A stretch of 64,000 nucleotides of DNA from Chitinophagales bacterium (GTDB lineage: Bacteria > Bacteroidota > Bacteroidia > Chitinophagales > Chitinophagaceae). The translations under genes and the position numbers were made by a program. Within the stretch, counting starts at the first letter, position 1, and every line of letters starts with the position of its first letter. The DNA is taken from assembly GCA_026936105.1 (NCBI GenBank), contig JAIXKI010000017.1, positions 138,890 to 202,889 of the forward strand, in the 5' to 3' direction. Shown in pieces: positions 9,104 through 17,347 of the stretch. The notes under the pieces are model-generated. The model worked only from the letters and a program-made list of their open reading frames with translations, made no database searches and had not been told where the DNA came from.

Positions 9104-10249
9104 ATGAGATCAAAATTCTACTCAATATTTATTTTAGCCATAGTCTCCATGATGATCGGTTGCAGGTCTGCCCTGAAACTGTATCAAAAAGGGAAATATG
9201 ATGAAGCAGTGGAAGTGGCGGCAAAAAAACTGCAGAAGGATCCGGGCAATTTATCGTTGCAAAACACGATCATCGAAGCCTACCGCTATGCGGTGAACGA
9301 TCATGAGAGCGCCATTGCAAGCTACGAGGCAAGTAATAATGACCTGAAATGGGAATGGATCTATAATGAGTATGCCTCACTTCAAAGATTATACGATGCT
9401 ATTTACAGGTCGCCACAGGTGTATCAACTGGTGCAGCCGGCAGATTATTCCTCTTCCCTGATCACTTATGCCGAAAAAGCCGGTGAGGCACACTTTGAAA
9501 GAGGCTTAGCCTGGATGAGAAACTATGACAAGGAAAGTTTTAAAAATGCATACAGTGAATTTCAAACGGCTTTAAAATTCATTCCCGGCGACCAGGAAGT
9601 GATCAGCAGGATGAACGAAGCATACGGGCTTGCCGTAACCAACGTGGTGATCCTTCCTGTAACCAGGTATGATTTCCAATTCAGCTCCTATAACTACGAT
9701 TACAAGAATTATAATGACCGTTTAATAAGCGATCTGAAATACAACAGCGGAAACCGTTTTGTAAAATTTTACTCACCTGCAGAAGCAAGAAATCTCAATG
9801 TGCATGTGGACCGTGTGATAGAACTGCAAATGCAGAATGTGATGATCGGAAGAGTAAGTGAAACGAGAAAGACCAGGGAAGTTTCTAAAGAAGTGGTCAC
9901 CAGAGAGATCACCTACAAACCCGACTCGGTGGTGAAAGTTTATGGCACGGTGAAAGCCAAAGTGAACACTGTTGAAAGAGCAAGGCATTCGGAAGGATCC
10001 ATGCTGATAACGATCAGGAATGAGTCCGGAAGGATATTATGGACCGATGTACTCAGCAGTCATGATGACTGGTATTCAGTTTTCGCAACGTACACCGGTG
10101 ATGACAGGGCTTTGAGTGACAGTGATAAAAAACTTTTAAGCCGGAAAGAAGAATTCCTGCCTTCTGAAGGAGATGTGATCAACTACATATACGGGGACCT
10201 GATCAGCAATTCTTCCTATAAAATAAGAGATTACTTTAACAGGATGTGA
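9104..10249 (+). CDS. Outer-membrane-type lipoprotein with TPR-like N terminus
   Basis: From the ATG at 9104 the protein has 381 residues. It begins MRSKFYSIFILAIVSMMIGC, a lipoprotein signal with the lipidated Cys at position 20. Right after it, ALKLYQKGKYDEAVEVAAKKL looks like a tetratricopeptide helix pair, with later helical repeats to about residue 175. The C-terminal half is beta-rich with alternating charged residues. An upstream in-frame start at 9062 would put 14 extra residues before the signal and is rejected. No partner gene is adjacent. Function unknown; probably periplasm-facing or surface lipoprotein. Confidence 0.75.
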   Translation: MRSKFYSIFILAIVSMMIGCRSALKLYQKGKYDEAVEVAAKKLQKDPGNLSLQNTIIEAYRYAVNDHESAIASYEASNNDLKWEWIYNEYASLQRLYDAIYRSPQVYQLVQPADYSSSLITYAEKAGEAHFERGLAWMRNYDKESFKNAYSEFQTALKFIPGDQEVISRMNEAYGLAVTNVVILPVTRYDFQFSSYNYDYKNYNDRLISDLKYNSGNRFVKFYSPAEARNLNVHVDRVIELQMQNVMIGRVSETRKTREVSKEVVTREITYKPDSVVKVYGTVKAKVNTVERARHSEGSMLITIRNESGRILWTDVLSSHDDWYSVFATYTGDDRALSDSDKKLLSRKEEFLPSEGDVINYIYGDLISNSSYKIRDYFNRM

Positions 10250-10663
10250 CCGGTAAATCGGATTGTGCTAATAACAAACTGACTACCGGCAAATAAATAT
10301 GAAAAGTATAATACCAGCTCAATGATTTTCAATAGTGGTTTTCTTTGTTCAAAACGTATTATATCATAAATTAGAGTGTTACCTGCAAGCCTAAAAGACG
10401 ACACAGCAAGAATGAACGACAGAAATAAACATAACGTAACGGGACAAATGAACCGACAGACAGCCGACCCAAAAGCCAAAGCTTCTGTATTTTTATTTTT
10501 CCCCACCGCAAATCTTTTAAAAACAATTTTAACCAGCCGCACAAATGGCACATTTGGTTTTGTCCGACACACAAGCCAACCCTTCGCAAAATCAAAAGAG
10601 CCATTTTTTTGCCAACGCACAACTGAAAATCATAAATTCGAAAATTATTAACTGACAGAATAG
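10250..10663. other. Non-coding accessory stretch before a broken gene
   Basis: No supported gene in 414 bases. Base use differs from flanking genes: plus-strand runs of A and C (many ACA, CAA, AAC words) suggest acquired DNA. One open frame (10376-10651) has low-complexity, atypical composition and is not called. The segment leads directly into the frameshifted gene at 10664. Confidence 0.5.
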
Positions 10664-11425
10664 ATGAACTTAATTAAAAACAACCCATATCGAATAGTTG
10701 GCTTACTAACAGGAGCAACAGCAAAAGAGCAAAACCGACAAATAAATCGGTTGAAACAATACATTGAAGCCGAACAAGAACCACAAGACGATTTTAGTTT
10801 TCCTGCACTTGGGGAACTTCATAGAACTTTAGAAAGCGTTGAAGAAGCCGCATCAAAACTTAACCTTGACAATGACAAAATAAATGCAGCCCTATTTTGG
10901 TTCTGGAATGGAAACCCCATTACAGACGAAGCAGCATTTGAAGCATTGAAAAGTGGAGACTTAGAAGCTGCTTACGAAATTTGGGATAAATTAATTACCA
11001 AAACAGACGAAGAAGGAAAAAATTTTGGAAACCAGTTACAGAAAAGAACTATTCTGCTTTTCATAACTGCTCAGTGCTAAATATTATCCGAGCAAATGGC
11101 AATTTGAATAATGCTATTGTAGCAAGTTTATATTTCCTCGAAAGCGATTTGGTAAACAAGTTCGTTTCTTCTGTTGTGGACGAGACACATAAAACAAATA
11201 AAAAGGAACTTCAACTTTTATTTCTTATTCAGCTACATTCTGACATTGAAGCCAACAAGAAAAGTTTACTTCCAAAATTCCTTGAGATACTTAACAAGCA
11301 GGAGTTTGTTGCTAAACAGGATTTTCTGAAAGGTTTTGTTCAAAATCATATTACACAAATAGAACAACAAATTGAAACGGCAAAAAACAAACGCAAGGCG
11401 AACAAAGCTAATGCAGCCAAAGCAG
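10664..11425 (+). pseudogene. Frameshifted, truncated DnaJ-like protein gene
   Basis: Two adjoining frames encode one protein. The first (10664-11080) starts MNLIKNNPYRIVGLL, like the opening helices of a J-domain protein. It continues with a conserved-looking LESVEEAASKL and NAALFWFWNGNP. The second frame carries on smoothly as KNYSAFHNCSVLNIIRANG. The break is explained by one missing A in the A-run at 11042-11045. The gene then loses its C terminus: around 11420 the sequence turns into a transposase helix-turn-helix remnant. Codon use is A-rich, unlike the neighbours. Similar proteins occur in Bacteroidota, but their function is unknown. A sequencing error is possible for the frameshift but not for the truncation. 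Confidence 0.65.
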
Positions 11426-11729
11426 GGTATTTAACTGGGAAGCATACATACCGGGAACTTGCGTAAAGTATGGCATCCCGTTTCGCAGCATTTGTGATTG
11501 GGTATTAGAATACCAGGGCAGAAAACCATCCTAGCGTGAAAAGATGAAACGCCAAAAAGAGAAACAAACCGGGCAATCAGACCCGGAACTTCCAAAAGAA
11601 TTAAAACTATTGCAGAAGGAACTTCGCAAGCAACAGTTGCATAACAAGCTCCTGGAAGAAATCATTCGCATTGGCGGCATGGAATCGGGGATTGACTGGA
11701 AAAAAAAGTTTGGCGCCAGACAGTCATGA
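11426..11729 (+). mobile_element. Decayed IS3-family OrfA transposase remnant
   Basis: Reading across frames gives GYLTGKHTYRELA, then KYGIPFRSICDWVLEYQGRK, a helix-turn-helix typical of IS3 OrfA. It is followed by a leucine-rich coiled coil ELKLLQKELRKQQLHNKLLE and the end motif IDWKKKFGARQS, which parallels the C terminus of OrfA. Damage: a base missing near 11464-11467 and an in-frame TAG near 11532. No OrfB (DDE integrase) follows and no terminal inverted repeat was found, so this is a dead fragment. It probably truncated the gene before it. The left boundary is approximate. Confidence 0.65.
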
Positions 11730-11771
11730 ATATCGGGCAATTTGAAAGCCGGAGCAAATCCTCTTTTCCCA

Positions 11772-11795
11772 GACGAGTCTCCGCAGGGACTCGTC
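11772..11795. repeat. Palindrome 1 (GACGAGTC arms)
   Basis: Perfect 8-bp arms GACGAGTC and GACTCGTC around an 8-base loop whose CC and GG can also pair. It lies 42 bases after the IS remnant and resembles REP-type hairpins dispersed in Bacteroidota genomes. Copy number cannot be checked here. Confidence 0.6.
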
Positions 11796-11834
11796 GTCAT
11801 GTAACTGCAATTCCATTTCTGTCAACACAGTTTC

Positions 11835-11849
11835 ATCGCTTTAAGCGAT
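11835..11849. repeat. Palindrome 2 (ATCGCTT arms)
   Basis: Perfect 7-bp arms ATCGCTT and AAGCGAT separated by a single T, 39 bases after palindrome 1. Confidence 0.55.
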
Positions 11850-11858
11850 AAAATAATG

Positions 11859-11881
11859 ATGCGGGACAGGATGTCCCGCAT
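11859..11881. repeat. Palindrome 3 (ATGCGGGACA arms)
   Basis: Perfect 10-bp arms ATGCGGGACA and TGTCCCGCAT around the loop GGA. No T-tract follows on either strand, so it is not a good terminator. With palindromes 1 and 2 it forms a cluster in 110 bases. Confidence 0.65.
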
Positions 11882-11959
11882 AGCTAAGATTTACAAAAAA
11901 CAACCCGCAAAAACTAAAAATCATAAAGCCGCACCAGGTTTGCTTTTGATATATTTTTT

Positions 11960-12868
11960 TTATTCTTCCAGCAACACTTTGTTCTTTCCCACTCTCAGTT
12001 TATATCCCACTCCCACTTTCAGCGCCACATTTTCTTTTCCATGGCTGACAGGAAAGCCGAAACAAACCGGGTAGTCATATTCGTCCACCGCATCCCTGAT
12101 GATCCGGTAAACCGTTTTTCCGAAAGGTCTGTCCGTATCTTTCATATCCGTAAAACCGCCCACGACCAGCCCGGCAAGCTTTGACAGTTTTCCGCTTCGC
12201 TTCATTTGCAGCAGCATACGGTCCACATTGTACAGGTATTCACCAACGTCTTCAATAAAAAGTATCCTCCCTTTCGTCTTTATATCGGAATCAGTGCCGG
12301 TGAGGTGAGCCAGGAGAGCTAAATTCCCTCCCACCAGCTCGCCGATACATTCACCGTTCCTGTTGAACTCATTGGTTTCACATTGATATTTCAGCTTCCC
12401 TCCTTCCAATGCATTCTTCAGGGAAAGGACGTATTCGCTTTCAGCTCCTCCATCATTGAAAGCCGCCGCCATCGGCGCATGCAATGTAGAAATACGGTAA
12501 CGGGTATAAATATGAGAATGAAACACCGTGACATCACTGAAACCGATGATCCATTTGGGATGCTCTTTGAATTTTTTGAACCGTATCCTGTCTATGATCC
12601 TTGATGCTCCATAACCGCCCCGGGCACATAAAATGGCTTTCACTTCTTCATCGTTCAGCATCTTCTGAAGATCATCCAGCCTTTCATCATCAGTGCCTGA
12701 AAAATAATTATCCGAATCACCACCGACAGAAGCGCCCAGCCTGACCCGGTATCCCCACTCTTCCAATGTCTGAATGCAGGTTCCCACTTTTTCAAGAGGC
12801 ATGTACCCGGCCGGGCAGACGAGCCCGATCATATCTCCTTTCTGTAAATAGGGCGGTATTCTGATCAT
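11960..12868 (-). CDS. LD-carboxypeptidase (peptidase S66), cytoplasmic copy
   Basis: Muramoyl-tetrapeptide carboxypeptidase family (LdcA/MccF type), which cleaves the L,D bond before the terminal D-alanine of murein tetrapeptides during recycling. Ser112 in IIGFSDVT, Glu206 in FIEDVGEY and His276 in FPVSHGKEN form the S66 triad. CARGGYGASRI is the other family hallmark. The 302-residue protein has no signal peptide, so it is likely cytoplasmic. It lies 38 bases downstream of a paralogue that does have an export signal, probably in one operon. An MccF-like immunity role is possible but no microcin genes are nearby. Confidence 0.9.
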   Translation of the reverse strand: MIRIPPYLQKGDMIGLVCPAGYMPLEKVGTCIQTLEEWGYRVRLGASVGGDSDNYFSGTDDERLDDLQKMLNDEEVKAILCARGGYGASRIIDRIRFKKFKEHPKWIIGFSDVTVFHSHIYTRYRISTLHAPMAAAFNDGGAESEYVLSLKNALEGGKLKYQCETNEFNRNGECIGELVGGNLALLAHLTGTDSDIKTKGRILFIEDVGEYLYNVDRMLLQMKRSGKLSKLAGLVVGGFTDMKDTDRPFGKTVYRIIRDAVDEYDYPVCFGFPVSHGKENVALKVGVGYKLRVGKNKVLLEE

Positions 12869-12906
12869 GATCTGTTGTTTCTTTACTTAATGGTTTAATT
12901 ACTTTT

Positions 12907-13935
12907 TTATAGTTCTTTCAAACTTACCGAATCGGGCTTCACCTGAAGCCTGTGTTTCATTCCGCACTTCAGTGCAAAATTATTTTTTTGATGTCCTACC
13001 GGGAAATCAAAGCAGACCGGGTACCTGAAATTTTTTATTTTCTCTAAAACAATTTGTTCCAGCGCCTGTCCAAAATCTTCTGTATCGGGATCCGATTTCA
13101 CTTTAAATCCTCCGATGATCAAACCTTTTAACTTTGAAAGTTTCCCGCTGCGCTTCAGGCTCCAGAACATCCGGTCAATACTGTACATATATTCTCCCGT
13201 ATCTTCCACAAATAATATCTTACCCCCGGTGTACAGATCAGAGGAAGAACAGGCCAGTGTTTCCAGAGTCTTCAAATTCCCTCCCACCAGCGGACCTTCA
13301 GCATTTCCATAACGGTTATTCGGATTGGGAGTTACCGGATAATGGATCTTTTCTCCGTTCAGAGCTTTGTGAATGGATTCGATCGTTTCCACCTGAATGG
13401 GTTCTGCCTTGCTCCAGTCCTCCGGAAAGCTGTTGCACATTTTGGAATGAAGGGTGGCAATTCCGAAATTCTTGTTGATATGAGCATGCAATACCGTGAT
13501 ATCGCTGAAACCGATGATCCATTTGGGCCTTGCCCTGAAACGATTCCAGTTAATTTTATCAATTATCCTTACTGATCCATAACCTCCTCTGGCACACATG
13601 ATGGCTTTTACTTTCGGATCGTCCAGCATCTTTTGCAAATCGGCCAGGCGCTCTTCATCCGTGCCTGCAAAAGTGAAATCTCTTTTCCCTATTGTATCAC
13701 CCACCCTGATTTTGTATCCCCAGCTTTCCATCAATTGCACTGCGGGAGTGATCTCTTCCAAAGTGATATACCCTGCAGGCGCCGTGATGCCGATGATATC
13801 ATCTTTCTTTAAGTAAGGAGGCCGGATAACATTCGCACTTTCCGGACTGATCCCGGCAGCTTTTATTTCCGCGGCCGGTAATGCAGATGCCGCCAGTAAA
13901 GAAGCTGCAGAAGTGATGAACTGTTTTCGCTTCAT
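12907..13935 (-). CDS. LD-carboxypeptidase (peptidase S66), exported copy
   Basis: A 342-residue paralogue of the gene just downstream, with the same layout: [11 protein letters not shown], Ser145 in IIGFSDIT, Glu in [15 protein letters not shown] and His in FPVGHQKNN. It differs by a 28-residue N-terminal leader, [20 protein letters not shown], that looks like a signal peptide, so it probably acts in the periplasm. The pair would handle murein peptides on both sides of the inner membrane (inference). It is divergent from metG with 71 bases between. A near match to the -7 element (TATCTTTA) lies just upstream. Confidence 0.88.
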   Translation of the reverse strand: MKRKQFITSAASLLAASALPAAEIKAAGISPESANVIRPPYLKKDDIIGITAPAGYITLEEITPAVQLMESWGYKIRVGDTIGKRDFTFAGTDEERLADLQKMLDDPKVKAIMCARGGYGSVRIIDKINWNRFRARPKWIIGFSDITVLHAHINKNFGIATLHSKMCNSFPEDWSKAEPIQVETIESIHKALNGEKIHYPVTPNPNNRYGNAEGPLVGGNLKTLETLACSSSDLYTGGKILFVEDTGEYMYSIDRMFWSLKRSGKLSKLKGLIIGGFKVKSDPDTEDFGQALEQIVLEKIKNFRYPVCFDFPVGHQKNNFALKCGMKHRLQVKPDSVSLKEL

Positions 13936-13963
13936 GTTTTAAAGATATTGGAATTCGGTCATT

Positions 13964-13994
13964 TTGGGCAATGCCTCTTATTATGGTATTTTTG
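13964..13994 (+). promoter_or_regulatory. Strong Bacteroidota-type promoter for metG
   Basis: TTG (13964-13966), 20 bases, TATTTTTG (13987-13994): a full match to the -33/-7 consensus. The RNA start is expected near 14000, leaving a leader of only about 6-8 bases before the metG ATG. It overlaps and so excludes an upstream ATG at 13971. Confidence 0.7.
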
Positions 13995-14006
13995 CCCCCA
14001 TTTATT

Positions 14007-16088
14007 ATGAAAGATTTCAAGAGAATACTGGTAACGGCAGCGCTTCCTTATGCCAACGGGCCGGTGCATATCGGCCACATGGCGGGTGTGTATATTCCTG
14101 CAGACATATATGTAAGATATCAAAGAGCACAAAAGCGGGACATAATTTTTGTTGGCGGCAGTGATGAACACGGAGTTCCCATTACCATCCGTGCCATGAA
14201 AGAAGGAGTAAGCCCCCAGGAGATCGTTGATAAATATCATGCCATCATCAAAGAAAGCTTTGAGCAGATGGGCATCTCATTCGATATCTATTCCCGCACT
14301 TCCAATAAGGTGCATCACGAAACGGCAGCGGCATTTTTTAAAAAAATGTATGACGATGGTCTGTTTGAGGAAAAAGAAACGGAACAATATTATGATGAGA
14401 AAGCAAAAGTGTTCCTGGCAGACCGCTACATCACCGGCACCTGCCCGATCTGCGGCAATCCGAATGCATTCGGCGATCAATGTGAGCGGTGCGGTTCATC
14501 ATTGAGTCCCGAACAACTGATCAACCCGAGAAGTACTCTCAGCGACGCAGTGCCTGTGAAAAAGAAAACCAAGCATTGGTATTTCCCTCTGCAGGACTAT
14601 GAAGCCTGGCTGAAACAGTGGTTGCTTGAAGGCCATAAAGAATGGAAGAATAATGTATATGGCCAATGCAAAAGCTGGCTGGATAACGGCCTGCAATCAC
14701 GAGCCATGACGAGAGATAGCAACTGGGGAATCAAAGTTCCACTGCCGGATGCAGAAGGAAAAGTGCTGTATGTCTGGTTCGATGCGCCTATCGGTTATAT
14801 CAGTGCGTCAAAAGAATTAACAGCCCATTGGGCAGACTATTGGTGCAAAGAAGATACGAGGCTTATCCATTTCATCGGGAAAGACAATATCGTATTTCAC
14901 TGCATCATCTTTCCTGCCATGCTGAGGGCACACGGGAATTTTGTTTTGCCTGACAACGTTCCGGCTAATGAGTTCCTGAATATTGAAGGAGATAAAGTTT
15001 CCACTTCACGCAACTGGGCCGTATGGATCAATGAGTATGTAAAAGATTTTCCGGGTTGTGAAGATGTGTTGCGTTATGTGCTTTGTTCCAATATGCCCGA
15101 AACCAAGGATAATGATTTTACCTGGAAAGATTTTCAGGAAAAGAACAACAGTGAACTGGTTGCCATCTTCGGAAATTTTGTGAACAGGATCTTTGTTTTA
15201 ATGAATAAGTTGTGCAACGACAAGGTGCCTAAATTCCATAATGACCTGACAGATGATACCGATAAAGGCATCATAGATGACATCAAAAATGCAAAGGTCA
15301 AAGTAGAGCAGGCGATTGAAGGATTTCATTTTCGTGACGCCCTGTTTGAAGTAATAGACCTGGCAAGGAAAGGGAATAAATATCTGCAGGAAAAAGAACC
15401 ATGGAAGAAAGCCTCTTCATCACCAAACCCGGAAGAAAGCCAGAAGTTAATTGACAACTGCATTCATCTTTGCCTGCAATTGACAGCTAACCTTGCCATC
15501 CTGGTCAATCCTTTTTTACCCCACACTGCAAAAAAAATGTGTCACATGATGAAGGTGGAAGACAGGATGCTGGACTGGGAAAATGCAGGAAGCCTTAAGC
15601 TGCTGAGCTACGGATATAATTTGCGGGAACCCGAATTACTCTTCAGAAAAATTGAAGATGATGAGATAAAAGCGCAGGTGGAAAAGCTGAGGGCCAATGC
15701 AAAAGTGCAGGCTGAAAATGTAAAAGCGGAAGAGAGCAAAGCCGAAGAAATAACTCACAAGGATGAGATCCTGTATGATGACTTTGCAAAACTGGAGCTC
15801 AGGGCCGGCACCATTATTTCCTGTGAGAAAGTGGAAAAAGCAGATAAGCTCTTAAAGTTTGTCGTGGATCTTGGTTTTGAAAAAAGAACGATTGTTTCCG
15901 GAATTGCACAACATTACAAACCTGAAGAAATGCCCGGGAAACAAGTGATCGTTGTGGCTAACCTGGCTCCCAGAAAATTACGGGGTATAGAGAGCAAAGG
16001 GATGATACTGACTGCTGAAGATAAAAACGGCAAGCTATTTTTATTAAAACCTGAAAACAATGTGGCCCCGGGGTCTTCCGTAAGTTAA
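14007..16088 (+). CDS. metG: Methionyl-tRNA synthetase with C-terminal tRNA-binding domain
   Basis: Charges tRNA-Met with methionine. From the ATG at 14007 it has 693 residues. Class I signature HIGH is at 21-24 ([14 protein letters not shown]). A zinc knuckle has two CxxC pairs (TCPICGNP and QCERCGSS). The KMSKS-like loop reads KVSTSR. An anticodon-binding helical domain follows to about 560, then a lysine/glutamate-rich linker and an EMAP/Trbp111-type OB domain (from about 590, [19 protein letters not shown]) that aids tRNA binding or dimerisation. The longer reading from 13971 lies inside the promoter and is rejected. Confidence 0.97.
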   Translation: MKDFKRILVTAALPYANGPVHIGHMAGVYIPADIYVRYQRAQKRDIIFVGGSDEHGVPITIRAMKEGVSPQEIVDKYHAIIKESFEQMGISFDIYSRTSNKVHHETAAAFFKKMYDDGLFEEKETEQYYDEKAKVFLADRYITGTCPICGNPNAFGDQCERCGSSLSPEQLINPRSTLSDAVPVKKKTKHWYFPLQDYEAWLKQWLLEGHKEWKNNVYGQCKSWLDNGLQSRAMTRDSNWGIKVPLPDAEGKVLYVWFDAPIGYISASKELTAHWADYWCKEDTRLIHFIGKDNIVFHCIIFPAMLRAHGNFVLPDNVPANEFLNIEGDKVSTSRNWAVWINEYVKDFPGCEDVLRYVLCSNMPETKDNDFTWKDFQEKNNSELVAIFGNFVNRIFVLMNKLCNDKVPKFHNDLTDDTDKGIIDDIKNAKVKVEQAIEGFHFRDALFEVIDLARKGNKYLQEKEPWKKASSSPNPEESQKLIDNCIHLCLQLTANLAILVNPFLPHTAKKMCHMMKVEDRMLDWENAGSLKLLSYGYNLREPELLFRKIEDDEIKAQVEKLRANAKVQAENVKAEESKAEEITHKDEILYDDFAKLELRAGTIISCEKVEKADKLLKFVVDLGFEKRTIVSGIAQHYKPEEMPGKQVIVVANLAPRKLRGIESKGMILTAEDKNGKLFLLKPENNVAPGSSVS

Positions 16089-16182
16089 AAAAGGAATTAG
16101 TGTATTACTTTCAAAATAAATATAAGTTTTCTTCGTTTTAGGACACTGTTACATTCTGTAAAAAAATTCTCCGGAAGATCAA

Positions 16183-16707
16183 ATGATATTACCATTATCG
16201 CTAAAAATAATCGCAGGGATCGTTTTGCTGCTGGCCATTCTTTTTTTTGTATTTAAAAAACAAAGAAAAATGACCGGCGTACTTCTGATCATTACGATCG
16301 GAGTCGGGGCCTGGCAAGGCCTCAGGGAATATAACCGCACCAATCAGGATATGACCGAAGCTTCAGCAGAGGTGAAAGTGACTTCCCTTGATCTGATCAG
16401 GTCTTACGAAGAAAACGATTCACTGGCAAACCGGCAATACCTTGGCAAGATCCTGGAAGTAAATGGCGTCATCAATAAAATAGAATCGGATGATAACGGA
16501 TTTTACACAGTGGTGCTGGGCAGTACAGGCAGCCTGTCCTCTGTAAGATGTTCCATGGATTCTACTCACCAGGCAGATGCAGCCAATCTTCAAAAAGGTT
16601 CGTCAATAGCACTACGTGGAGTTTGCACCGGTTTCAATAAAGATGAAATGGGGCTTGGCTCCGATGTGATCCTTAACCGTTGTGTTGTCCTAAAAAATAA
16701 TAACTGA
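16183..16707 (+). CDS. Membrane protein with OB-fold (tRNA_anti-like) domain
   Basis: A 174-residue protein: two hydrophobic segments at the N terminus (about 4-24 and 30-46) followed by a soluble domain. That domain has the beta pattern of the tRNA_anti-like OB fold: YLGKILEVNGVINKIE, YTVVLGSTG, then GSSIALRGVCTGF. Members are found in Bacteroidota and have no defined role. Its stop is three bases before the yceI start, so the two are almost surely co-transcribed and may serve the same periplasmic process. Domain call is by pattern only. Confidence 0.7.
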   Translation: MILPLSLKIIAGIVLLLAILFFVFKKQRKMTGVLLIITIGVGAWQGLREYNRTNQDMTEASAEVKVTSLDLIRSYEENDSLANRQYLGKILEVNGVINKIESDDNGFYTVVLGSTGSLSSVRCSMDSTHQADAANLQKGSSIALRGVCTGFNKDEMGLGSDVILNRCVVLKNNN

Positions 16708-16710
16708 GAC

Positions 16711-17271
16711 ATGAAATTAACCAGCCCGTTTTTAAGTACACTATGTTTACTGTTATCTCTGTTTGCCAAAGCACAGGATAAGTTTTATACCAAGACAGGA
16801 AAAGTGTCTTTTTTTTCATCCACCAGCATGGAAAATATCAGCGCCACCAATAAAAATGGAGTTGCCGTGCTGGATACCAAAACAGGAAGTCTTCAGGTAG
16901 CTGTACTTCTGAAAGGTTTTGAATTCAAAAAAGCATTGATGCAGGAGCACTTCAACAGTGATTACGTTGAAAGCGATAAATATCCAAGGTCTGAATTCAA
17001 GGGACAGATACTCAATAATAATGAGATCAACTATACCCGGGACGGCAGCTATTCTGTAAAAGTGGCCGGTCAATTTACTCTTCATGGAGAAACAAAAGAC
17101 ATTGAGACCACAGGCACTATCGTTGTGAAAGATGGAAAACTCCAGTCAAATTCGGTTTTCAATATTTTACTGGCAGATTACAAGATCTCTATCCCCGGGG
17201 ATGTAACAAATAATATCTCTAAAACCATCAAGATCACTGTGGATTGTACACTGGAGCCATTGAAGTCCTGA
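16711..17271 (+). CDS. YceI-family periplasmic protein
   Basis: A 186-residue exported protein with a 21-residue signal peptide (ending FAKAQ). It is followed by an eight-stranded lipocalin-like YceI domain that in homologues binds isoprenoid-type lipids. Family marks: GKVSFFSSTSMENISATN, MQEHFNSDYVESDKYPRSEF (the conserved H-x-N-x-x-Y/F-x-x-x-x-YP) and FTLHGETKDIE. Ligand here unknown. Tightly paired with the upstream OB-fold gene. Confidence 0.88.
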   Translation: MKLTSPFLSTLCLLLSLFAKAQDKFYTKTGKVSFFSSTSMENISATNKNGVAVLDTKTGSLQVAVLLKGFEFKKALMQEHFNSDYVESDKYPRSEFKGQILNNNEINYTRDGSYSVKVAGQFTLHGETKDIETTGTIVVKDGKLQSNSVFNILLADYKISIPGDVTNNISKTIKITVDCTLEPLKS

Positions 17272-17320
17272 TCACTTTCCCTTACCGAACAAGAAAAATC
17301 ACTTAATTTCGACATTGGAA

Positions 17321-17336
17321 TTAGTTGTTTAACTAA
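17321..17336. promoter_or_regulatory. Candidate operator upstream of the beta-oxidation gene
   Basis: Perfect inverted repeat TTAGTT-GTTT-AACTAA, 12 bases before the start codon. TTG at 17315-17317 lies just upstream. The shape suits a TetR- or FadR-like dimer, but no regulator gene is adjacent; weak evidence. Confidence 0.3.
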
Positions 17337-17347
17337 CTATTTTGAAT

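Noticed and set aside
10370-10420. Possible integron attC-like or recombination site
   Set aside because: The GTTACCT word does not fit the attC core pattern and no paired R'/R'' sites or integrase were found.
10376-10651. A 91-residue open frame in the accessory stretch
   Set aside because: Low-complexity composition, no domain-like pattern, and the frame is open on the opposite strand too. Typical of A/C-biased non-coding DNA.
11960-13935. MccF-type microcin immunity function for the S66 pair
   Set aside because: No microcin biosynthesis or transport genes nearby; murein recycling is the simpler reading.
13971-14006. Upstream ATG extending MetG by 12 residues
   Set aside because: It lies inside the TTG-N20-TATTTTTG promoter and the extra residues are not part of the family.
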